NCBI GenBank assembly: GCA_024697705.1
Contig: JAILFF010000050.1
Coordinates: 1 to 11,695 of the forward strand
Length of the DNA: 11,695 bases
From: Ruminococcus sp.
GTDB lineage: Bacteria; Bacillota; Clostridia; Oscillospirales; Ruminococcaceae
Direction: 5' to 3'
Of this stretch, positions 6,792 to 11,695 are shown piece after piece. Every line of letters begins with the position of its first letter. The first letter of the stretch is position 1. A program made the translations under genes and the position numbers. A model generated the notes under the pieces. That model worked only from the letters and a program-made list of their open reading frames with translations. It was not told the DNA's origin and did no database searches.

Positions 6792-7523
6792 ATGAGCAAA
6801 TATTGGGATGATTTTACTAAATTTTCTCAGCCGACCGTTGCCGAGCTGAAAGCCCGCGCAAAGCAAAGCTCCGAGAACGCGGCAAAGAAAAATCTGGCAT
6901 ACGAGCCGATAGAGCCGTTTACGCGCCGCCAGATATGCACAAGCTGGTGGGGCAAAGCATGGTGCGAGAATCTCGAACGCTACGCGGACTATGAGAGCCG
7001 TCTCGACAGGGGCAGGCGCTATGTGAAGAACGGCACCGTCCTCGACTTGAAGATCAAGAAGGGCAAAGTCGAGGCGAGGGTGCAGGGTACGCGCAAAACG
7101 CCATACAAGATCGAGATACGTATAAGCCCGCTTTCGGAGGAGAAATGCGAAGCCATCATCGAGCAGTGCGGCAGGCGCATCGAGAACATGGAGAGCCTTA
7201 TCAAGGGGGAATTCCCGCTCGATCTGAAAGAATTGTTTCTTGCGAAGGACGGCTTGTTCCCCAAGCCGAAGGAGATAAGCTTCAATTGCAGCTGCCCCGA
7301 CTGGGCGCTGATGTGCAAGCACGTCGCGGCGGCGATGTACGGCATCGGCGTGCGGCTGGACGAGAACCCGTTTTATTTCTTTGAGCTGAGGGGCATCGAC
7401 GCGGACAAATTCATCGGCGTGGCGCTTGAAAGCAAAGTCGAGAGTATGCTTGCGAACGCGGACAGGGACTCGGAGCGTATCATCAGGGACGCCGATCTGA
7501 CGGAGCTGTTCGGGGTGATCTAA
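6792..7523 (+). CDS. SWIM zinc-finger protein, partner of the SNF2 ATPase
   Basis: A 243-residue protein. An N-terminal region with FTRRQICTSWWGKAWCENLE and SRLDRGRRYVKNG resembles YwqB-type proteins. The SWIM motif is Cys166-x-Cys168-x6-Cys175-x-His177 (FNCSCPDWALMCKHVAAAMY), a zinc-binding fold used for DNA or protein contacts. A helical, acidic C-terminal part follows. The ATG lies 12 bases after the SNF2 stop, and its ribosome site AAGGAGG (6778-6784) includes two bases of that TAA, so the two are translationally coupled. The SWIM protein presumably guides or regulates the ATPase. In other bacteria, SNF2 and SWIM domains are sometimes fused, which supports a shared function. Confidence 0.9.
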   Translation: MSKYWDDFTKFSQPTVAELKARAKQSSENAAKKNLAYEPIEPFTRRQICTSWWGKAWCENLERYADYESRLDRGRRYVKNGTVLDLKIKKGKVEARVQGTRKTPYKIEIRISPLSEEKCEAIIEQCGRRIENMESLIKGEFPLDLKELFLAKDGLFPKPKEISFNCSCPDWALMCKHVAAAMYGIGVRLDENPFYFFELRGIDADKFIGVALESKVESMLANADRDSERIIRDADLTELFGVI

Positions 7524-7569
7524 AACTTACAAGGGGACTGCCAACCATTCTCGCCAAAAAAACACATCA

Positions 7570-7600
7570 AAAAGAGCCGTGGCGACATCACGGCTCTTTT
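7570..7600 (+). terminator. Strong intrinsic terminator of the SNF2/SWIM operon
   Basis: A perfect 12-bp stem, AAAAGAGCCGTG (7570-7581) with CACGGCTCTTTT (7589-7600), and a 7-base loop. The A-tract on the left makes it potentially bidirectional. It lies 46 bases after the SWIM stop. Confidence 0.92.
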
Positions 7601-7614
7601 GTGCTTCATATATT

Positions 7615-7845
7615 GGAAACCACTACACCTTTGCTTTGTATAGACTCATCGAATGCGAGCTTAAAGACGAGCCTCTAAATCAGATCGCCGAAAAATGCGG
7701 AATACACGTATATACCGCACTGAACCGGAGACACAAGCTGCACGGGGCAGTCAGTAAATGGCAAAAAGAGACCCAACTGAGCGAAGTCATTGAGCTTGAT
7801 GAAACCTATCCCGCCGTGTCATACAAGGGAAATCACAGCCAATAG
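7615..7845 (+). pseudogene. Fragment of an IS1595-type (ISXO2-like) transposase
   Basis: The frame reads YTFALYRLIECELKDEPLNQ, IAEKCGIHVYTALNRRHKL and, at the end, SEVIELDETYPAVSYKGNHS. The LDETYxxVSYKGNHS block is the first catalytic Asp region of IS1595-family DDE transposases. The N-terminal zinc finger and everything after the first Asp (the remaining catalytic residues, roughly two thirds of the protein) are missing. The frame ends with CAA TAG where homologs continue with Lys/Ser. Its open frame reaches back into the terminator stem, so it has no start or ribosome site of its own. No terminal inverted repeats or target duplication were seen. Confidence 0.75.
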
Positions 7846-7874
7846 AGTAGTTCTTTCTCCTCATATTACAGTGA

Positions 7875-8213
7875 TTATTCTTGGTTGTGAGTGTATGAAT
7901 GATTACTATTGGAATCCATTCTATGTGCGGAAAGTATCATCTTCTGATTCTTGGTTACGGCGTGATCGAGGCGGTATTTCCCGTCGAGCCCTTTTATCAT
8001 CTCGATCTTTTCCAACTCCTTTATCGCTGCCGGCACCGTCATATAATTCGGTGTTTTATCGAGTCTTTCCTTCTCTTTTTGCAGCAGGGTATATATCCTA
8101 CATCGGATTATCAAAGCGATAAACTCGACAAATATCTTCAACGACGCCGACTCGTTTCCGCGGTTTCGCAGACTTTTGTCACCAAGATAACTCTTATCGC
8201 CGCGGAACGTTAT
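7875..8213 (-). pseudogene. C-terminal fragment of an IS4/IS1634-type transposase
   Basis: Read leftward, the frame gives DKSYLGDKSLRNRGNESASL, then KIFVEFIALIIRCRIYTLLQ, and TPNYMTVPAAIKELEKIEMI followed by LDGKYRLDHAVTKNQKMIL. This is the conserved C-terminal end of large DDE transposases of the IS1634 group. Only about 110 of an expected 500 or more residues remain; an in-frame TAG (8214-8216) and the GNAT fragment lie immediately upstream. It is a dead remnant, and the junction with the GNAT gene is near 8200-8210. Confidence 0.75.
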
Positions 8214-8334
8214 CTAAAGTCTGTTTATGCGGAGGTATGTCTTTACTGCCAAATAATTTGGCTTCGCTTTGGTAAGCGAGATATTGTAAGTTAAGTATAT
8301 CCTGCAAATCTATGTATTTGGCTTTCACTATCAT
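8194..8334 (-). pseudogene. 5' fragment of a GNAT-family N-acetyltransferase gene
   Basis: ATG at 8332-8334, with AAGGTGA about 8 bases upstream, starts MIVKAKYIDLQDILNLQYLA, then YQSEAKLFGSKDIPPHKQTL, DNVPRR and stop. The first 43 residues look like the N-terminus of small GNAT acetyltransferases (acetyl-CoA-dependent). The acetyl-CoA-binding R/QxxGxG/A region is absent because the sequence switches to the transposase fragment. It lies 17 bases after the SRAP stop in the same direction, so the two may once have been co-transcribed. Confidence 0.6.
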
Positions 8335-8351
8335 ATATTGTTCACCTTAAT

Positions 8352-8738
8352 TCATATCTTCATAAAATCAGGCTTCGGTTCAGGATAGTCCTTTGACTTC
8401 TCCATAACCATATTCGTCAGAGCCTTATTCGCTATCCTGCCGGGATCACCGTCGGGACGCACCCACTCACGCAAGCTGTCTTTACCGAGAATAAGGGGCA
8501 TTCGGTCATGGATAGAGCTAACGGGTTCGACCGATTCTCTTGTTATCACGGCAAACATCGGTGTCTGAACACCTCTATGCTTCTCAAAGCGGTACAGTCC
8601 TGCAAGGTATGTGATCTCAGCTCCTTCCGGCTGTATCGCATACTTTTCTTTTTTGATGTTACGCTGTTCATTTGCGTTACGATAGCCGACCTCGGAGGGC
8701 GGTATGCCCCATTCGTAGTAATCAGCCCTGATTTTCAA
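8352..8738 (-). pseudogene. SRAP/YedK-type (HMCES-like) protein lacking its N-terminus
   Basis: The leftward frame contains RADYYEW (active-site Glu region), KYAIQPEGAEITYLAGLYRF, FAVITRESVEPVSSIHDRMP (His77, matching the catalytic His) and LREWVRPDGDP. These are SRAP-family blocks. SRAP proteins use Cys2, exposed after Met removal, to crosslink abasic sites in single-stranded DNA. Full proteins have about 200-230 residues. Here only the last 128 or so are readable: the MCGRY start, the Asn of the active site and the preceding half are missing, and no good start codon exists (only TTG without a ribosome site). The same frame meets a stop about 26 codons upstream. Short stretches in another frame at 8738-8790 may be decayed N-terminal sequence. 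I judge it non-functional. Confidence 0.75.
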
Positions 8739-9075
8739 TCCAATATACGAAAAAACGGGCGCGACTCTCCGCTCCGCAGCTTTTTATTTTCCCCATAACA
8801 TTTTCACGATAAGAAAAGATTTATGGCGCACGGGAATTCATGCGCACTGCTAATAGACTTTCACCCCGAAGTGAGCTATAATTTTAGTATGGGGCTGAAT
8901 AGTTCGGCTCAACTAAAAATCCGGAATGGTGGTGATGATAAACGTCCTTTGGTTCTTTTCCATAGACGTAACGCCCCTCAAGCGCCGCGCACCATTTGTA
9001 GCACTTTTCATTCATAACAAAAAAACGCGCATACTATTCTCGTATCAACAAAAATATACACACGGAGGTAAAAAC
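8739..9075. other. Stretch without a convincing gene
   Basis: No ORF with both a ribosome site and a recognisable product was found. On the minus strand, 8884-9015 encodes 43 residues starting MNEKCYKWCAALEGRYVYGK and including four consecutive His; it has no ribosome site or known relatives I can name. A plausible rightward promoter lies at 8854-8882, and the last 12 bases hold the ribosome site of the SpoVT-like stub. Much of this may be decayed sequence from the 5' end of the SRAP gene. Confidence 0.4.
8854..8882 (+). promoter_or_regulatory. Candidate rightward promoter
   Basis: TAGACT (8854-8859, four of six), 17-bp spacer, TATAAT (8877-8882). It would transcribe toward the SpoVT-like stub and its terminator, with a leader of nearly 190 bases. 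The -35 is weak, so this is tentative. Confidence 0.35.
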
Positions 9076-9132
9076 ATGAAAGCTACAGGGATAGTATGGC
9101 CGGACTATGGGGGAATATTGCGGGGAGTCTGA
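9076..9132 (+). pseudogene. 18-codon stub resembling the start of SpoVT/AbrB regulators
   Basis: The ORF encodes MKATGIVWPDYGGILRGV. The first seven residues are exactly the highly conserved beginning of SpoVT-like AbrB-fold regulators (MKATGIVRRIDDLGRVV). After Val7 the match is only approximate (GILRGV against LGRVV) and TGA follows. A strong ribosome site GGAGG (9064-9068) stands 7 bases before the ATG, and a terminator lies 20 bases after the stop, so the unit looks like a gutted gene keeping its expression signals. Alternatively it is a genuine 18-residue peptide. Confidence 0.5.
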
Positions 9133-9152
9133 ATCTACATAAATAACCAAAG

Positions 9153-9187
9153 ATGCCGTGCAGAAAGTGAGTGTTCCTGCACGGCAT
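9153..9187 (+). terminator. Intrinsic terminator after the SpoVT-like stub
   Basis: A perfect 11-bp stem, ATGCCGTGCAG (9153-9163) with CTGCACGGCAT (9177-9187), a 13-base loop and then TGGATTTTG. The T-run is broken, but the stem is strong. Confidence 0.75.
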
Positions 9188-9236
9188 TGGATTTTGATAT
9201 TATGATCTCTCGAATAATGGTAGTTAAATCATTTGA

Positions 9237-10054
9237 TCACGAAAGCAATTCTTTGATCTGCTCCTCGGTAAAGCCTTTCTTTCTCCACTTTTCTATGAGC
9301 TCGTTGTCTCGATCTGTTCTGCCTTTCGCTCTGCCCTCTGCCAAACCCTCCGCTCTTGCGCTGTAAAGGGCGCTTGCTTCGTCATGCAGTCGCTTCTCGC
9401 GGTAGTAGACTTCCTGCCGGGTCTTTTCGTCGGCGCTGAGAGTGCGCAGCATTACTATTGTCTTCTGTACTTCGGGTATCTCCGTTGATTTCTGGATATC
9501 CATAAGATCACCCTCCGTTTCCGCGTTGATTAGGTTCAGCAGTCCTCCATCGGTTTGTTTTTCGCCGCCGACTTGATCTTTTTCAGCTCGAAGAAATGGA
9601 TCGAGAATTTATCCGAAAGCACCTTGAAATGCGAGTGATAATCGGGACAGCTGAACTGGTTGAAATTGATGATGTTTATACAGATAGTCTGTTTCAGTGT
9701 GCCGTATGGTTCGCTTTCTTTAAGCTCCTCGCTGTACAGTTTCGACCGGTAAAACAGCGTGCGCTCGTTGAAATCTGTTTCGTGGTTGACCTGCATTTCG
9801 ATATTCACGAGCCTTCCGTCTATGTCGAGCTTCAGGTCGAGACGGCTGAATTTCTGATCGAGCTGCTCGGGCGGGAGCTCCACGTTTTCGATGTATATCT
9901 TCTTTATGCTCTCGCGGGGTATTTCCAGCAGCGAGGAGATAAAAGCCGCGATGATGTCCTCGTTCTTCTCATCGCCGAAAACCTTCTTGAAGATTATGTC
10001 GAGCTTTAGCTTTACGATCTTTGCGCTGCGGTCTATGTTCTGAAATTCGTCCAT
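9237..10054 (-). pseudogene. Rpn-family (PD-(D/E)XK) recombination-promoting nuclease, frameshifted
   Basis: Rpn proteins are DNA nucleases that promote RecA-independent recombination. The leftward gene starts at ATG 10052-10054 with AAGGAAGG about 7 bases upstream; a GTG further up lies at the transcription start and is unsuitable. The first frame (172 residues, to 9536) has LKLDIIFKKVFGDEKNEDII, then the nuclease core SRLDLKLDIDGRLVNIEMQV (Asp73, Glu86-x-Gln88) and TLKQTICINIINFNQF. It ends MEDC-stop at 9536-9538. The second frame continues as LLNLINAETEGDLMDIQKST and runs to 9237 with the usual AEGLAEGRAKGR linker and a terminal helix EEQIKELL. The frames meet at about 9540-9545, so a single small indel splits one family-length gene of about 270 residues. 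The nuclease core may still be made. Confidence 0.85.
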
Positions 10055-10076
10055 GCCGTCGCCTTCCTTCACTTAT

Positions 10077-10105
10077 ATTATACCACTTCCGGACGAGAAA
10101 ATCAA
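10077..10105 (-). promoter_or_regulatory. Promoter of the Rpn gene
   Basis: On the minus strand: TTGATT (10100-10105), 17-bp spacer, TATAAT (10077-10082) preceded by GTGG (extended -10). Transcription should start near 10070, which rules out the GTG at 10070-10072 and supports ATG 10054. Confidence 0.85.
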
Positions 10106-10192
10106 TAGGCATTTTGGAGCAGCAGTGAAAAATGTAGATCATGTTACTGCAACATCGGAGACCGACCGTGAACCTATTGTGACAGGTAGATC

Positions 10193-10210
10193 TCATAATG
10201 TAAATTATGA
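10193..10210. repeat. Inverted repeat in the rpn-cas3 intergenic region
   Basis: TCATAAT and ATTATGA pair perfectly around GTAA, about 70 bases upstream of the cas3 -35. A weaker pair, ATGTT/AACAT, lies at 10141-10155. The rest of the interval 10106-10280 holds no gene. Possible regulator sites, with no further support. Confidence 0.4.
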
Positions 10211-10265
10211 TCATAAATGTTCAGAGGCCTATTTACTTTTCCTGCTGCAACAATGATATATCAGA

Positions 10266-10277
10266 ATTCAATTGAAT
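10266..10277. repeat. 12-bp perfect palindrome next to the cas3 -35
   Basis: ATTCAATTGAAT ends three bases before TTGACA. AT-rich dyads in this position often bind a regulator or act as an upstream element. Confidence 0.45.
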
Positions 10278-10280
10278 ATA

Positions 10281-10309
10281 TTGACACATTCTCGTTATTG
10301 TGTTATAAT
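10281..10309 (+). promoter_or_regulatory. Exact-consensus promoter of cas3
   Basis: TTGACA (10281-10286), 17-bp spacer and TATAAT (10304-10309): both hexamers match six of six with ideal spacing. The start of transcription is expected near 10316; the ribosome site AGGAGG (10340-10345) precedes ATG 10352 with 6-base spacing. Confidence 0.9.
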
Positions 10310-10351
10310 ATTATGTGCAATATAGCTATAAGCGGATATAGGAGGCGAAAT

Positions 10352-11623
10352 ATGGAGTATTACGCGCACATAACCGAAGATGGCAGGAAACAGACCGTTC
10401 TCGAACATCTTAACGCGACCTCGGCACTATGCGGACGCTTTGCGATAAACGAATTCAAGCCATTTGCGGAGCTTGCGGGTCTGCTGCATGATATCGGCAA
10501 GTATTCTTTGGCATTTCAGCGAAGGATTAAAGGAGGTAAGGAGCATTTTGAGCACTCTGTCTGCGGTGCAATTGAGCTGCATAAGCTCGAAACAGATAAG
10601 AGCAGAAAAATTTTCCTTTCAATGCTCGAATATTGTATCGCGGGGCATCATACCGGACTGCCGGATGGCGGGTCTGTCGGCGATAAGGAGTATGAACAAA
10701 CTCTTCAAGCCCGTCTAAAAAGAGAGCATGAATATATCGGCAGCAGCGATTATTCTGCATACAAAGAGGAAATCAATTTCTCCGTTCCTGACCTAAAAAA
10801 GCCGTTCATGCTTATGTTCGGCGATGTTGAAAAGGGCAACGAACGCGAAAAAATCGAACGGTACGCCTTTTTTACGAGATATCTCTTTTCTTGTCTCACC
10901 GATGCGGATTTTCTCGATACCGAGCGGACTTTTACACCCAATACAGACAGACAATTAAATGCGGATTTTGACAAAGTTTCGGAAATACTTGACGATAAGC
11001 TCGGCGGATTCAAAGCCGATAGCGATCTGCAAAAAGCCCGCGGACGGCTGCTGAGGCAGGCGCGTGAAAACTGCAAGGGCGAGGAGAATGTCTTCCTGCT
11101 GAATATGCCCACGGGCAGCGGCAAAACGCTTTGCAGCCTGAGACTTGCGCTCGACTTGCTGAAAAAGAGCGGCGGTAAGCTGAAAAGAATCATCTGCGTC
11201 ATTCCTTACACAAGCATCATCGAGCAGACGGCGCAGGGATTCACAGAGCTTTTCGGAGAGTACGCCGATATATTGCAGCACCATTCCAACTTCGTTTACA
11301 ATGAAAGCGGCGGGGATATGACAGCCGCAAAGCTGCAAAAAGCCTGTGAAAACTGGGATTCTCCGTTCGTTATCACCACCAATGTACAGTTCTTTCAATC
11401 GCTGTATCACTACAAGGGCTCGGGACTGCGCAAGCTGCACAACATGGGGGATTCGGTCATCATATTCGATGAGATACATCTTCTGCCGCTCGATGTATTG
11501 CAGCCCTGTCTGCGAGGTATAGGATATATAACGAAATTCCTTAACAGCAAGGCGATACTTCTGTCCGCGACTATGCCCGATATGTCAAGGCTGTTCGAGG
11601 AATATCTGCCTAATGTACCGTGA
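10352..11623 (+). CDS. cas3: Cas3 nuclease-helicase, type I-C-like, ORF ends before second helicase lobe
   Basis: Cas3 is recruited by Cascade to unwind and degrade target DNA. The start is ATG 10352, since AGGAGG lies just upstream; the earlier open frame crosses the promoter. The N-terminus YYAHITEDGRKQTVLEHL is typical of subtype I-C. HD nuclease motifs are LLHDIGK (His46, Asp47), FEHSVCGA and AGHHTG. The helicase has NMPTGSGKT (Lys258), VIPYTSIIEQTAQGF, FDEIH (373-376) and LSATMPD (405-411). The frame then stops at TGA 11621-11623 after 423 residues, whereas I-C Cas3 normally has about 700-800. The second RecA lobe with motifs V and VI is missing from this frame. The last 72 bases contain a short continuation in another frame (VIVDKDMPEGVTLTERI, then TGA), which may be the displaced reading but which I cannot align. 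It is probably frameshifted or truncated; the rest of the cas operon would lie to the right. Confidence 0.88.
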   Translation: MEYYAHITEDGRKQTVLEHLNATSALCGRFAINEFKPFAELAGLLHDIGKYSLAFQRRIKGGKEHFEHSVCGAIELHKLETDKSRKIFLSMLEYCIAGHHTGLPDGGSVGDKEYEQTLQARLKREHEYIGSSDYSAYKEEINFSVPDLKKPFMLMFGDVEKGNEREKIERYAFFTRYLFSCLTDADFLDTERTFTPNTDRQLNADFDKVSEILDDKLGGFKADSDLQKARGRLLRQARENCKGEENVFLLNMPTGSGKTLCSLRLALDLLKKSGGKLKRIICVIPYTSIIEQTAQGFTELFGEYADILQHHSNFVYNESGGDMTAAKLQKACENWDSPFVITTNVQFFQSLYHYKGSGLRKLHNMGDSVIIFDEIHLLPLDVLQPCLRGIGYITKFLNSKAILLSATMPDMSRLFEEYLPNVP

Positions 11624-11695
11624 TCGTTGATAAGGATATGCCCGAGGGCGTTACTCTGACCGAGAGGATATGACAGCAGACACCATCAATATCCG

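Noticed and set aside
8823..9017. Rightward 64-codon open frame
   Set aside because: No ribosome site, no hydrophobic or domain pattern, and overlap with SRAP-side remnants on the other strand.
9530..9550. Programmed frameshift in the Rpn gene
   Set aside because: No slippery heptamer or downstream stem-loop is visible at the join; a simple indel is the plainer explanation.
10106..10280. CRISPR array or repeat near cas3
   Set aside because: Only isolated short inverted repeats; no regularly spaced direct repeats here or anywhere in the window.
10217..10351. Earlier start for cas3
   Set aside because: The extension spans the consensus promoter; AGGAGG directly precedes ATG 10352.

Overview
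The window looks like a chromosomal accessory region of a Gram-positive, spore-forming gut Firmicute, probably Ruminococcaceae/Oscillospiraceae (Ruminococcus-like). The clues are an alpha/beta-type spore-DNA-protecting protein, a peptide starting like SpoVT/AbrB, strong AGGAGG-type ribosome sites, consensus sigma-A promoters, and a TnpW plus large serine recombinase module typical of clostridial mobile elements. This is inferred from gene content only; no rRNA or tRNA gene is present.

Layout. (1) 1-2677 is the end of an integrative/mobilizable element: the C-terminus of a relaxase, a coiled-coil protein whose membrane anchor is cut off by an in-frame amber codon, a TnpW-like small protein, and an apparently intact 532-residue large serine recombinase. 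The recombinase has a near-consensus promoter embedded in a 15-bp imperfect inverted repeat. (2) 2678-2823 is a palindrome-rich spacer that probably contains the element boundary. (3) 2824-3987 holds a leftward AmiS/UreI-type channel gene, a rightward spore-protein gene with an unusual tail, and a compact promoter, hydrophobic micro-ORF and terminator unit. (4) 4047-7600 is a complete two-gene operon with promoter and terminator: a bacterial SNF2-family ATPase followed, with translational coupling, by a SWIM zinc-finger protein. (5) 7600-10054 is a gene graveyard: fragments of two unrelated transposases, the first 43 or so codons of a GNAT acetyltransferase, an SRAP/YedK-type gene lacking its N-terminus, an 18-codon SpoVT-like stub between a strong ribosome site and a terminator, and a frameshifted Rpn-family nuclease. 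(6) 10055-11695 carries divergent promoters and the start of a type I (I-C-like) cas3. That gene has an exact-consensus promoter, but its ORF stops just after helicase motif III.

Working together: the SNF2/SWIM pair is the only complete multi-gene unit. The relaxase, TnpW and recombinase form a second functional group (transfer and excision). The AmiS/UreI, SRAP, Rpn and Cas3 genes look like separate acquisitions. Three promoters (channel, SNF2 operon, Rpn) share one design: TTGATT, 17-bp spacer, TATAAT preceded by TGG. No convincing wholly new system was found. The points most worth checking are the amber-interrupted membrane anchor, the micro-ORF unit at 3835-3987, the palindrome over the recombinase promoter, and the truncated cas3 under a perfect promoter.
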